DNA of 64,000 bases. Origin: an uncultured Gilliamella sp. GTDB taxonomy: Bacteria > Pseudomonadota > Gammaproteobacteria > Enterobacterales > Orbaceae. Every line of letters starts with the position of its first letter. The first letter of the stretch is position 1. Position numbers and translations under genes: made by a program. Below the pieces are notes generated by a model that searched no databases, was not told the origin of the DNA, and saw only the letters and a list, made by a program, of their open reading frames with translations. Shown here in pieces: positions 36,889 through 45,651 of this stretch. The stretch spans positions 62,001-126,000 of the forward strand of contig CALYPG010000005.1 in the NCBI GenBank assembly GCA_945271295.1, given 5' to 3'.

Positions 36889-38223
36889 CTAATCTAACTT
36901 TGCTAAACTAAGGTATTTTTTCATTTCTTCATCAGGTACCATACCGCCACCGGTTGCCCATACAAGATGTGTCGCATTGTTTAATACCTCGTTAGATATA
37001 CCTATGTGATTTAAATATGTTTTATCTCCTTCTATTCGTAAAGGGCCAATCATGCCAGCCAAAGCTGAAGGCTCAAGCTGTATGTGTTCTTGTTGATTGA
37101 GTAAACCAAGTAAGTCATACATATGCTGATCGCTAATGGTATAAAAACCATCTAACAATCTCTCCATTGCTCGACCTACAAAACCTGAAGGTCTACCAAC
37201 AGCTAATCCATCTGCCGCAGTAATATTATCAATACCAATATCTTGCACAGCGATATGATCGTGTAAACCAGTATAAACACCTAATAGCATGCATGGTGAA
37301 TGCGTTGGTTCAGCAAAAAAGCAGTGGACATTGTCTCCAAAGGCTAATTTGAGACCAAATGCCACACCACCGGGGCCGCCACCTACACCACAAGGAAGAT
37401 AAACAAATAGTGGATGTTGTTTATCTACTTTTATGTTCATTTGCTCAAACTGTTTTTTAAGGCGTTCTCCTGCAACCGAATAACCTAAAAATAGTGTTTG
37501 TGAGTTCTCATCATCTATGAAAAAACAGTTAGGATCAGATTGTGCTGCTTGGCGACCTTGTGCTACAGCAACACCATAATCCTGTTCATATTCAACAACA
37601 TTAACGCCATGTGAGCGTAATTTTTGTTTTTTCCATTCACGTGCATCTGCTGACATATGCACACTCACTTTAAAACCAAGTTTGGCACTGATAATACCTA
37701 TAGATAAACCTAAATTGCCAGTTGAACCAACAGCAATACTGTATTGGCTAAAAAACTGTTTAAATTTATCGGAACATAATTGACTATAATCATCTTTTTC
37801 GGTTAATAAACCATGTTTAATAGCCAGTTTCTCTGCATGGGTGAGTACTTCATAAATACCGCCACGCGCTTTAATTGAACCTGAAATAGGTAAATGACTA
37901 TCTTTTTTAAGTAATAAGTTGCCCGCGATTTTAGTGTGATAGCGTGACTCTAATGCGGTTTGCATATTCGGTATTGCAACAATGTCAGATTCAATAATTC
38001 CTTTTGTTATTGCTGTTTCCGGAAATGCCTTACATAAATAAGGGGCAAATCTTACTAATCTTGCACTTGCATCTTGTACATCTTTAACGGTTAACCCAAC
38101 ATAAGGTAAACCTTCTGCTAAGGTAGTGATTTTAGGATTAAACCAAGTTGTTTCTTGTAATTTTATTAAATTATTTACTAAAGGATGTTGTTGAATTAGA
38201 TTTTTAATATCTTTAGATGTCAT
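36889..38223 (-). CDS. dsdA: D-serine ammonia-lyase (dehydratase)
   Basis: 444 residues (E. coli DsdA 442). Fold-type II PLP enzyme: the cofactor lysine is in [16 protein letters not shown] (~117), [14 protein letters not shown] holds the phosphate-side loop, [24 protein letters not shown] is the PLP-phosphate glycine loop, and [12 protein letters not shown] is specific for D-serine dehydratase. It converts D-serine to pyruvate and ammonia in the cytoplasm, detoxifying D-serine and giving carbon and nitrogen. A GAGGAAAGGA Shine-Dalgarno precedes the ATG. It is second in dsdXA; DsdC is encoded divergently. Confidence 0.96.
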   Translation of the reverse strand: MTSKDIKNLIQQHPLVNNLIKLQETTWFNPKITTLAEGLPYVGLTVKDVQDASARLVRFAPYLCKAFPETAITKGIIESDIVAIPNMQTALESRYHTKIAGNLLLKKDSHLPISGSIKARGGIYEVLTHAEKLAIKHGLLTEKDDYSQLCSDKFKQFFSQYSIAVGSTGNLGLSIGIISAKLGFKVSVHMSADAREWKKQKLRSHGVNVVEYEQDYGVAVAQGRQAAQSDPNCFFIDDENSQTLFLGYSVAGERLKKQFEQMNIKVDKQHPLFVYLPCGVGGGPGGVAFGLKLAFGDNVHCFFAEPTHSPCMLLGVYTGLHDHIAVQDIGIDNITAADGLAVGRPSGFVGRAMERLLDGFYTISDQHMYDLLGLLNQQEHIQLEPSALAGMIGPLRIEGDKTYLNHIGISNEVLNNATHLVWATGGGMVPDEEMKKYLSLAKLD

Positions 38224-38244
38224 GATTCCTTTCCTCTCTTTTTA

Positions 38245-39582
38245 TTAAATAATATAAGATAATAAAAATGTTCCAGCTAACGCGATTAATGAAGCAATAA
38301 AGGTCGCGGAAGTATAATATTTAAATATTTCGCTAAGTGTTGCACCACAATATTGTTTAACTAACCAAAATAGTGAATCAGTAACAATAGTACAGCCAAT
38401 GGCGCCAGAGCCTATTGCTAATGTAATAATTTCAGGGCTAACATTTGGATATAAAGCTAACATTGGCGACACTATCGCCGTAGCTCCCATCATTGCGACT
38501 GTAGCAGAACCGACTGCTGCATGTAAGATAATTGCAACTAACCAAGCTAATAAAATAGGGTGCATATCTAAATGAGATAAAATACCCGCCAGACCATCAC
38601 TAAGACCGCTTTCTTTTAAAATTCCATTAAAGGCACCGCCTGCTCCAATGATTAACAAAATATTCGCAATTGATGAAAAACAGTCTTCAGTTTTGGTTAA
38701 TAATGTTGCCATTCCCATATTACGACGAATACCTAAAATATAGTAAGCGACAAAAGCAGCAATAAACATCGCCGTAATTGGATTGCCAATAAATTCCAGT
38801 ATTGAATATAATGGGGACGTTTTATCCATATTCAATTCTGCAGCCGTTTTAATTAACATTAAAACAATCGGGAGTAAGACAGTAAATAATGTTGAACTTA
38901 AAGAAGGCAATTCTTCTTCTGTTCTTACCTTCATATCAGAAAATGCTTCCGGTACGGTTTTGAAAGGTATTTTATTTTTAATTACTTTAAGGAACAGTGG
39001 TCCACCAATTAATGATGCCATCAGTCCTACCGTTAATCCATATACAATTACGGTACCTATGTCGGCGCCTAGTGCATTGGTGACATATAATGCGGCAGGA
39101 TGAGGTGGAACAATACAATGAACAGCCATTAACGCAGTACACAATGGAATAGCTAAAGTTAACAATGAGGTGTTTGTTTTTTTGGCAATGGAAAAAGCTA
39201 ATGGTATAAGTAACACGACACCGACTTCAACAAAAAGCGTAATACCACAAATTAAACCGACTAACACCATAATCACTTCCGGCGATAACCAGCGACATTT
39301 CTGTAATGTTATCCCTATTCGTTCAGCCGCGCCTGAAATTTCCATCATTTTACCAAGAATGGTTCCTAGTCCAATTACTGCCGCTAAAAAACCTAAGGTA
39401 CCACCAACACCGCTTTCTATTGCATTAATCATTTTCAGGGGAGCCATCCCCATCAATCCTCCAACATAAAAACTGGCAAGTAATAAAGCTAAAAAAGGAT
39501 GAAGTTTACATTTTACAATCGAAATTACTATTAAAATAATACTGGTGATTAAAACACAGATAATCCAAAATTGTGAATCCAT
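38245..39582 (-). CDS. dsdX: D-serine transporter DsdX (GntP family)
   Basis: 445 residues, the same length as E. coli DsdX. It is very hydrophobic with about 12 membrane helices. GntP-family segments: HPFLALLLASFYVGGLMGM, GTLGFLAAVIGLGTILGKMMEISGAAERIG, CGITLFVEVGVVLLIPLAFSIAKK, HCIVPPHPAALYVTNALGADIG and AVGSATVAMMGATAIVSPM. Proton-linked D-serine uptake is inferred from position beside dsdA and dsdC; gluconate or another hydroxy acid is the alternative for the family. dsdA begins 21 bp after its stop. Confidence 0.93.
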   Translation of the reverse strand: MDSQFWIICVLITSIILIVISIVKCKLHPFLALLLASFYVGGLMGMAPLKMINAIESGVGGTLGFLAAVIGLGTILGKMMEISGAAERIGITLQKCRWLSPEVIMVLVGLICGITLFVEVGVVLLIPLAFSIAKKTNTSLLTLAIPLCTALMAVHCIVPPHPAALYVTNALGADIGTVIVYGLTVGLMASLIGGPLFLKVIKNKIPFKTVPEAFSDMKVRTEEELPSLSSTLFTVLLPIVLMLIKTAAELNMDKTSPLYSILEFIGNPITAMFIAAFVAYYILGIRRNMGMATLLTKTEDCFSSIANILLIIGAGGAFNGILKESGLSDGLAGILSHLDMHPILLAWLVAIILHAAVGSATVAMMGATAIVSPMLALYPNVSPEIITLAIGSGAIGCTIVTDSLFWLVKQYCGATLSEIFKYYTSATFIASLIALAGTFLLSYII

Positions 39583-39690
39583 AATGCTCCTCTCTTAAGT
39601 TTAAAAAAATTACTCCTATTAAATGTTTTTGGTTAGTATTTGACAAATGATAAATAAACAATTTAACATGAACTAGATTCACGCAAAGAA

Positions 39691-39706
39691 GTGATTTAAA
39701 TCAAAT
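39691..39706. promoter_or_regulatory. CRP/FNR-like dyad in the dsdX-dsdC intergenic region
   Basis: GTGATTTAAATCAA fits the FNR consensus TTGATnnnnATCAA with one change; read one base wider (AGTGA, six bases, TCAAA) it also fits a weak CRP site. It lies 109 bp upstream of dsdX and 126 bp before dsdC. E. coli dsdXA needs CRP with DsdC, which favours CRP, but the sequence alone does not decide. Confidence 0.5.
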
Positions 39707-39816
39707 AAAAGCTCATTTCAATATTTATATTTAAGAAAATTAATTGAATATAATCATTACTATTAGTAAAACTGTTAACCAAAGTTACCAAAAACGAAGT
39801 ACAGGAGAAATGACAG

Positions 39817-40791
39817 ATGTATAAGGAAGAAAACTATCTAGCAACAAATCGCGTCGTTAATCGTTATCAATTAGCAAAGTTACACACTTTTGAATCTGCT
39901 GCCCGACATTTATCCTTCAGTTCTACTGCCGAAGAGCTTTGTATTAGCCCTAGTGCTGTAAGTCATCAGATCAATAAATTAGAGGAAGAGTTAGGCTTTA
40001 AATTATTTGAACGTTTTCATCGACGAATTGAACTGACTCGTGATGGTAGAAATTTATTTAATGTATTTAAAAAATCACTAAATATCTTGAATCAAGAAAT
40101 TTTAGAAATTAAAAATCAAGAAATAATAGGTACATTAACAATTTATTCAAGGCCTTCTTTTGCGCAAAGATGGTTAGTACCTAAACTCGGACAATTCACT
40201 AAGTTATACCCTTATATTACTGTTAACGTTTTGTCTGGAAATGAAATTATCGATTTTAACAAACACAGAATTGATTTAGCTATTTATTATGATGATCTTT
40301 TTTATGAAAAATTAAATGGTGAGTATTTAATGAGTGAAACGATCATTCCAGTTTGTAGCCCATTTTATGCAAAACAAAATAACTTGTATGATAATGTTGA
40401 TAATCTATATCAGTGCACCTTGTTGCATGATAATCAGGCGTGGGGTAGTGACTCCAACTTTGATGAATGGGATACTTGGGCCACGCATTTTTCATTATCA
40501 ATAGCCTTTAATGATATCCATAAAATATTTTTTGATCGTTCCGATTCAGCAATAATTGCTGCCATCAATCATGCCGGGGTTGCAATGGGACGAAAACATT
40601 TAATTGAACAAAGTATTCAATCAGGGCAATTAGTGGCACCGTTTCCGAGAATGCATGCATTATGTAAACAGCGATATCATATATTAACACCTCATGGCAA
40701 GTACAATCCTAAAGTTGATGTATTTATTCAATGGTTAAAAAGTAATGCATCTGCTATTGATAATTCGGATAATTATGAAAATAATGAATAA
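39817..40791 (+). CDS. dsdC: LysR-type activator of D-serine catabolism DsdC
   Basis: 324 residues (E. coli DsdC 311). The LysR winged-helix is at the N-terminus: LAKLHTFESAARHLSFSSTAEELCISPSAVSHQINKLEEELGFKLFERFHRRIELT (~20-75). The effector domain keeps the DsdC pattern, including NQEILEIKNQEIIGTLTIYSRPSFAQRWLVPKLG, IDLAIYYDDLF, CTLLHDNQAWGSDSN and DRSDSAIIAAINHAGVAMGRKHL. It activates dsdXA with D-serine as inducer. It is divergent from dsdX by 234 bp, which must contain the operator. A hairpin terminator follows at 40869. Confidence 0.93.
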   Translation: MYKEENYLATNRVVNRYQLAKLHTFESAARHLSFSSTAEELCISPSAVSHQINKLEEELGFKLFERFHRRIELTRDGRNLFNVFKKSLNILNQEILEIKNQEIIGTLTIYSRPSFAQRWLVPKLGQFTKLYPYITVNVLSGNEIIDFNKHRIDLAIYYDDLFYEKLNGEYLMSETIIPVCSPFYAKQNNLYDNVDNLYQCTLLHDNQAWGSDSNFDEWDTWATHFSLSIAFNDIHKIFFDRSDSAIIAAINHAGVAMGRKHLIEQSIQSGQLVAPFPRMHALCKQRYHILTPHGKYNPKVDVFIQWLKSNASAIDNSDNYENNE

Positions 40792-41136
40792 TCTATATCA
40801 TTACAAATACTAGGATCTGTTGATCTTTCATTTTAATCAACCCACCAAGGTAATAAATATAGCAATATGCGAGTACTAATTGTGCTCGCTTTGTTTTGAT
40901 TAAGCGTTTTTATAGATTTATCCATTGATTATCTGGTAACATGAATCTGGATAATAAGGTTGTTTTTTGTTGTTAAGAATTCAATTATAACAATTAGTTA
41001 TGCCTGTTTTTAATTTTTTATTAAAGATCAGCATCCCCCTAGAATAATTAGTAAAAATAGTTATCAGCTTATTTGTTAAATATAGGATAACAAATCTAGA
41101 AGTGTTATTTAACAAATATAACTGTTAGGAAATATA
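40792..41136. other. dsdC-membrane protein intergenic region
   Basis: 345 bp without a gene. It contains the dsdC terminator (40869-40898). The last ~40 bp (TGTTATTTAACAAATATAAC... ) resemble the leader of the downstream paralogue at 42315, evidence that the duplicated unit included the promoter or leader. Confidence 0.5.
40869..40898 (+). terminator. Intrinsic terminator after dsdC
   Basis: GCGAGTAC pairs with GTGCTCGC (one G-U pair) across the loop TAATT, followed by TTTGTTTT. Stem 40869-40889, about 80 bp downstream of the dsdC stop. Confidence 0.75.
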
Positions 41137-42084
41137 ATGACTACAAGTAACCGTCAATCTTTTTTCAAATTACCGTTTATTTTCATAAGTGTATTTGGTG
41201 TTATTTTTTTTGGATTGATGATGGTTTTTTACTTTGCACAAAATTTACCGGATTTATCCGATCAGTTTCTATACAAACGAATGATTTTTTTATTTATCAA
41301 AGAGTTATTTCCTTTAATTTTATTTTTAATGATAGCCATTTTGTGCTGTTATAAATTTCGATTTCATTATCTTGTTGATTCTAGATTAACAGTTGAGATG
41401 ATTGGCGTTATTTTTGCTCTATTTTATGTTGGGTTCCACATATTAAATATTTTTGCGATAAGAATTATTAATGAACAGTTTATATCATCATCTCGGTCAA
41501 GTTGGATTGGGAAAATAGATCTATTTATGCTATTTAAATGGAGAGATGTGATGACTTATCTAGTATCTCTATTTTTTTTGTATTTATTGTTTTTTTTATT
41601 CGGTCATGAAAATGTCATTAAGCGACAACCTTATAAATTAGAAGGGTTGACTGCCAGTCGGATTTATGCACATACGTTTAGTTTTTTGATGTTACTTTTG
41701 GTCTCGTTATTTTTGATGTACATCGGATATCCTTACCTCCTTTTCCCCGGTATATTGATCGATGAGAGCTACTTAATCTTAATATTTGTTTTTGAATTAT
41801 TGATACTAATGCTTTATTATTTCATTTTTTATTTTGCTACTCGTAACTGTTTTAAAAAATTTAATTCAGTGCTTCAATTTTTGAAAATGCTTGTAATGGT
41901 ACTGATTGTATTTATTTTGCTATTAATTGTTCCTTTATTTAATTTAAAAGATATCCTAATTTTGATATTTGAATACCTTGCACCCGAAAATAGCATTACT
42001 GGCGTAAATAATCTGTTTATTCTGATGCATTTCATATTCTGTTTTTGCAGTAGTCGACTATCAGTAAAAATAATGTATCATTGA
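41137..42084 (+). CDS. Unknown multi-pass membrane protein, tandem copy 1
   Basis: 315 residues, mostly Phe, Leu and Ile, with about six or seven predicted membrane helices: FKLPFIFISVFGVIFFGLMMVFYF, LFPLILFLMIAILCCY, VEMIGVIFALFYVGFHIL, VMTYLVSLFFLYLLFFLFG, FSFLMLLLVSLFLMYIGYPYLL, LILIFVFELLILMLYYFIFYFATR and MLVMVLIVFILLLIVPLF. Short basic N-terminus, no signal peptide. Shared with copy 2: the N-terminal SFFKLPFIFISVF, the internal YKLEGLTASRIYAH (LEGLTxSRIYAH) and an identical last 19 residues. I do not recognise the family; inner-membrane location is the only safe prediction. Confidence 0.75.
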   Translation: MTTSNRQSFFKLPFIFISVFGVIFFGLMMVFYFAQNLPDLSDQFLYKRMIFLFIKELFPLILFLMIAILCCYKFRFHYLVDSRLTVEMIGVIFALFYVGFHILNIFAIRIINEQFISSSRSSWIGKIDLFMLFKWRDVMTYLVSLFFLYLLFFLFGHENVIKRQPYKLEGLTASRIYAHTFSFLMLLLVSLFLMYIGYPYLLFPGILIDESYLILIFVFELLILMLYYFIFYFATRNCFKKFNSVLQFLKMLVMVLIVFILLLIVPLFNLKDILILIFEYLAPENSITGVNNLFILMHFIFCFCSSRLSVKIMYH

Positions 42085-42102
42085 CCTTCTTGATTAAAGT
42101 AG

Positions 42103-42121
42103 GTGTGGTTTTTGCCCACAC
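42103..42121 (+). terminator. Hairpin after membrane-protein copy 1
   Basis: GTGTGG, loop TTTTTGC, CCACAC, then TGAGCTTTAT. The same hairpin recurs after copy 2 (43281-43305), where two more base pairs are intact on each arm, so this one has begun to decay. Confidence 0.65.
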
Positions 42122-42245
42122 TGAGCTTTATAAAATTATATCGATTTTATAATGTATTTTAAGTGGGTAATATTTTAGCAAATAAGATAATTCTCACACC
42201 CAACCATTGGGATAAATATATTGACGATGTTAACTAGAATAGTTA
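42122..42245 (-). pseudogene. Remnant of the 3' end of the EamA transporter gene, left by tandem duplication
   Basis: Read on the minus strand, 42175-42220 gives QWLGVRIILFAKILPT then a stop, which aligns with QWFGVIIILFAIALPN at the C-terminus of the transporter encoded at 43323-44222. Upstream residues F-stop-LTSSIYLS align with FYLKESVYST. At the DNA level GCAAATAAGATAATT and the following ACACC.AACCATTG are shared. The fragment keeps the same order and orientation relative to copy 1 as the intact gene has to copy 2. It has an internal stop and lacks the rest of the gene. Confidence 0.78.
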
Positions 42246-42314
42246 ACAATCTACTTTCAAAATATGGATATATATCAGAATGTTATTCACAAGTTATAAC
42301 TATAAGGACATGTA

Positions 42315-43265
42315 ATGAATACAATCAATCGCCCATCTTTTTTCAAATTACCGTTCATTTTTATCAGTGTTTTTTTTATTATTTTTTTCGGATTGATGTA
42401 TGGTTTTTTATTAATCCAATCTTATGCCAATTCATATTTACCAGATAATTTTTTATCCAAACAAATCATTATGTCTTTAGCCTTTAATTTATCTACCCTA
42501 CTTTTATTTTTTATAGCTACCATTTTTTTCTGTCAGAAATTTCGGCTATATTCAATTGCTGACTTTGGAATAAAAGTAGCGTTGATAGGGCTTATTTTTG
42601 CTCTATGTTATTTTGGAATTAAAATAATATATCAAGTTGTTATTTATTCTCGCATTTTTATACTAATTATATCATCTACCGAATTATTTATGTCTCTATC
42701 TCAAATAGGTTTATGGTTGACATTGATTAGTAAATTAGCAAGTTTGATAATTTTTATAATATCTATATTTTTATTGTATTTGCTGTTTTTGTTATTTGCT
42801 AAAACCAATGTTACTAAGCAGCAATCTTATATATTAGAAGGTTTAACTGGTAGTCGAATTTATGCACATGTCTTTAGTTCTTTGATGTTACTCTTCATTG
42901 CATTATTTTGGACGGATGTCGTATATCCATTATTTTATAGAATTTTGTTTGAATTAAATGATGGAAGTTATTTAATTGTATTATTTGCTTTCCTGTTATT
43001 AATGGTACTTTATTACGCCATATTTTATTTTGCTGCTCGTAACCGTTTTACCAAAATTGATTCAAGCATAAAATTTGGAAAATTGCTTATAACAGTAATT
43101 ATTACAATTATATTTACATTGATTGTTCCTATATTTTATCAAATTATGATCTTCGTGAAGTTGTTTTCTGATAACCTGATAAGCGGGTATATTAGCTTTA
43201 TTCTGATTCATTTCATCTTCTGTTTTTGCAGTAGTCGACTATCAGTAAAAATAATGTATCATTGA
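42315..43265 (+). CDS. Unknown multi-pass membrane protein, tandem copy 2
   Basis: 316 residues, paralogue of the protein encoded at 41137-42084. The N-terminus NRPSFFKLPFIFISVFFIIFFGLMYGF, the block LEGLTGSRIYAHVFSSLMLLFIALFW and the C-terminus HFIFCFCSSRLSVKIMYH match copy 1; the middle helices have diverged strongly. The last ~60 coding bases are nearly identical at DNA level in both copies, far above the rest, which suggests gene conversion. The start ATG has AAGGA 6-8 nt upstream. Function unknown; the membrane topology looks the same as copy 1. Converges on the EamA transporter gene with a shared terminator. Confidence 0.75.
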   Translation: MNTINRPSFFKLPFIFISVFFIIFFGLMYGFLLIQSYANSYLPDNFLSKQIIMSLAFNLSTLLLFFIATIFFCQKFRLYSIADFGIKVALIGLIFALCYFGIKIIYQVVIYSRIFILIISSTELFMSLSQIGLWLTLISKLASLIIFIISIFLLYLLFLLFAKTNVTKQQSYILEGLTGSRIYAHVFSSLMLLFIALFWTDVVYPLFYRILFELNDGSYLIVLFAFLLLMVLYYAIFYFAARNRFTKIDSSIKFGKLLITVIITIIFTLIVPIFYQIMIFVKLFSDNLISGYISFILIHFIFCFCSSRLSVKIMYH

Positions 43266-43280
43266 CTTTCCTGATTAAAG

Positions 43281-43305
43281 TAGGTGTGGTTTTTGCCCAC
43301 ACCTA
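43281..43305. terminator. Terminator between membrane-protein copy 2 and the EamA gene
   Basis: TAGGTGTGG (43281-43289) pairs with CCACACCTA (43297-43305), loop TTTTTGC. Perfect 9-bp stem. It starts 16 bp after the stop of copy 2 and could serve both convergent genes. Confidence 0.75.
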
Positions 43306-43322
43306 GCTTTATAACATTGTGT

Positions 43323-44222
43323 TTATTTTTTGAGGTGTTTCAAATTGGGTAAAGCAATGGCAAATAAGATAATTATTACACCAAACCATTGAGTAGAATA
43401 CACTGATTCCTTTAAATAAAAATAAGATGACATAACAGCAACTGGGAGTTCGGCAGCCGATAATATAGCACTCAAAGAAATTCCTATTTTAGGAATACCA
43501 ACAGAAAATAAAAAAGGTGGTATTACCGTACCAAGAAGTGCTAATAAAAAGCCTAATTGATAAATTTGATCACTAATATTGAGCTTAAAGAAAAACAATG
43601 GCGGAAAAATCAAAAAGGTAATAATACAAGCTCCGCTTATCATTAAGGCACTTTTTTCTAATTTAGGTAACTCATTGCCAATTTTGCTACTAGTACTAAT
43701 AAATAGTGTATACATCAATGCGGCTAAAAATCCGAATGCACAACCTTTTAAATTTAATCGGATTTCATTATTAAAAATCCCGGCAGCTAAACAACTTCCT
43801 ACAATAATTACAAAAACCGCTAACAGTTGTAATTTTGAGGGTTTATTTTTAAACACAACAAAATCAATAATGACACTTATCCATAAATATTGCATTAATA
43901 AAATAATGGCAATCGATGCCGGTACTAACTGGACACATTGGTAATAACATATTCCTACCAAACCAGGAAAAATCCCCACAATAATAACTTTCCATTTTTT
44001 GGTAATTTGTTTATGTTTGTTGGCGTTTGTTTTTTTCTTATTAATCGAACTGAAAATAAGATGAAGTCCCCATAACATTAACATGCCAAAAAAACACTGA
44101 ACACCGGTAACTTGACCGAGGGTATAACCTGCACGATAAGCGGTTTTAACGATAGAAGAGAGAACCCCAAAGCTACAAGCCCCTAAAAAAACTAAAAATC
44201 CACCTAAAAACTGCTCTTTCAT
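43323..44222 (-). CDS. EamA/DMT-family transporter
   Basis: 299 residues with ten predicted membrane helices in two EamA repeats. The first repeat starts FLGGFLVFLGACSFGVLSSIVKTAYRAGYTLGQVTGVQCFFGMLMLW, with VPASIAIILLMQYLWISVIIDFV typical of the end of repeat one; the second starts LNLKGCAFGFLAALMYTLFISTSSKIG and ends LKESVYSTQWFGVIIILFAIALPNLKHLKK. Drug/metabolite transporters mostly export amino acids, nucleotides or similar small molecules; the substrate here cannot be told. Its 3' end is duplicated as a remnant at 42122-42245. Confidence 0.85.
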   Translation of the reverse strand: MKEQFLGGFLVFLGACSFGVLSSIVKTAYRAGYTLGQVTGVQCFFGMLMLWGLHLIFSSINKKKTNANKHKQITKKWKVIIVGIFPGLVGICYYQCVQLVPASIAIILLMQYLWISVIIDFVVFKNKPSKLQLLAVFVIIVGSCLAAGIFNNEIRLNLKGCAFGFLAALMYTLFISTSSKIGNELPKLEKSALMISGACIITFLIFPPLFFFKLNISDQIYQLGFLLALLGTVIPPFLFSVGIPKIGISLSAILSAAELPVAVMSSYFYLKESVYSTQWFGVIIILFAIALPNLKHLKK

Positions 44223-44284
44223 ATTATTTATATCTCATTACTTTAATACTAATTTCATCGATACTTTTCGATGAAATAACAAAG

Positions 44285-44317
44285 AAAAAGTGACAGGATA
44301 AAATCCTGTTACTTTTT
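44285..44317 (-). terminator. Terminator after the nucleoside permease gene
   Basis: AAAAAGTGACAGGAT (44285-44299) pairs with ATCCTGTTACTTTTT (44303-44317), one G-U pair in 15, three-base loop. On the minus strand it ends in CACTTTTTC, a proper U-run, 34 bp after the permease stop; it also insulates the EamA gene downstream. Confidence 0.85.
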
Positions 44318-44350
44318 CATAAATTTTAAACTTTATTTAACTAAGGAATG

Positions 44351-45589
44351 TTAGTTGGTTATTGGTGTTTTATTATGATCATAATTAAAGGTAAAGTAAA
44401 AAATGATGCAGAGTAATAATGCATAAGAAGCAAAAATTAACCAAATTGTATGCCAATCTTTCATACCATCATGAGTACACATATCGACGACTAATCCACT
44501 TAGAATTGAACCAATATAGGCACCAATACCATTTACCATTGTCATAAAAAGACCTTGGGCACTAGCTCTAATATTTGAACTAACTTCTTTTTCGATAAAA
44601 ATAGAACCAGAAATATTAAAGAAATCAAATGCGCAACCATAAACAATCATAGATAACATCAGTAATACAAATCCGAATGGTGATGGATCGCCAAAGGCGA
44701 ATAACCCAAAACGGAGTGTCCACGCTATCATGCTTATTATCATGACCTTTTTTATTCCAAATTTCTTGAGGAAAAATGGGATGGTTAAAATAAAGCCAAC
44801 TTCTGCCATTTGCGAAACGGATAGTAAAATAGCCGCATGGCTTACAACTAAGCTATCTTTATATTGCGGGTAATTAGCAAAATCATGTAAAAAGGCTCCC
44901 CCAAAAACGTTAGTGATTTGTAATATAGCTCCTAGTAACATGGCGAAAAGGAAAAACACCGCCATAATTGGTTTTTTGAATAACACAAATGCATCTAACC
45001 CTAAACGTGAAAACCAAGATTGATGTTGTTGTTTGACAATTGGAATATTAGGTAACGTTGCTGTATACAGCACTAATAAAACTGATGCCGCTGATGCCAC
45101 ATAAAGTTGCATATTACTTAATTCATAACCAAGTAAACTAATTGTCCACATCGCTACAATGAAACCTATAGTTCCAAACACTCGCACTTTAGGGAATACA
45201 GTAACAGTATCTAAATCACCTTTTTCCAAACAATAATAACTAATGGAATTAGATAGTGAGATAGTTGGCATAAACGCAAATGCATTACACGCCATAATCC
45301 AAAACATAATGGTTGAATTATTAATAGGTGCCGCATAAAACAGGGCAATCGCGCCAACTAAATGGCAAAGCATATACAAATATTTAGCCGGTATAAATTT
45401 ATCTGCAATAATACCAAGAACAGCTGGCATAATCAGGGCTGCAAGGCCTTTAGAACTAAAAACAATACCAACTTCAACCCCTGAAAAATGCAAGGTGTTA
45501 TTCATGTAAGCGCCAAATGTTGTTAACCAACTCCCCCATATAAAATATTGCAAAAACAGCATTATTTTTAATCTATTTTTTATATTCAT
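44351..45589 (-). CDS. Nucleoside:H+ symporter (NupG/XapB family)
   Basis: 412 residues, about 12 membrane helices. The N-terminus RLKIMLFLQYFIWGSWLTTFGAYM, GIVFSSKGLAALIMPAVLGIIADKF, FMPTISLSNSISYYCLEKG, FPKVRVFGTIGFIVAMW, SQMAEVGFILTIPFFLKKFGIKKVM and YGCAFDFFNISGSIFIEKEV follow E. coli XapB closely, and NupG somewhat less. It imports nucleosides, perhaps xanthosine, with protons. The purine nucleoside phosphorylase gene is 62 bp upstream on the same strand, so uptake and cleavage of nucleosides are co-expressed. XapB versus NupG cannot be settled here, so I leave the symbol blank. Confidence 0.9.
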   Translation of the reverse strand: MNIKNRLKIMLFLQYFIWGSWLTTFGAYMNNTLHFSGVEVGIVFSSKGLAALIMPAVLGIIADKFIPAKYLYMLCHLVGAIALFYAAPINNSTIMFWIMACNAFAFMPTISLSNSISYYCLEKGDLDTVTVFPKVRVFGTIGFIVAMWTISLLGYELSNMQLYVASAASVLLVLYTATLPNIPIVKQQHQSWFSRLGLDAFVLFKKPIMAVFFLFAMLLGAILQITNVFGGAFLHDFANYPQYKDSLVVSHAAILLSVSQMAEVGFILTIPFFLKKFGIKKVMIISMIAWTLRFGLFAFGDPSPFGFVLLMLSMIVYGCAFDFFNISGSIFIEKEVSSNIRASAQGLFMTMVNGIGAYIGSILSGLVVDMCTHDGMKDWHTIWLIFASYALLLCIIFYFTFNYDHNKTPITN

Positions 45590-45651
45590 TGTTTTATACC
45601 TAATCGAAGGTGAACTTTTATTAAATTATTAAAATATTTAAAAATTACCTA

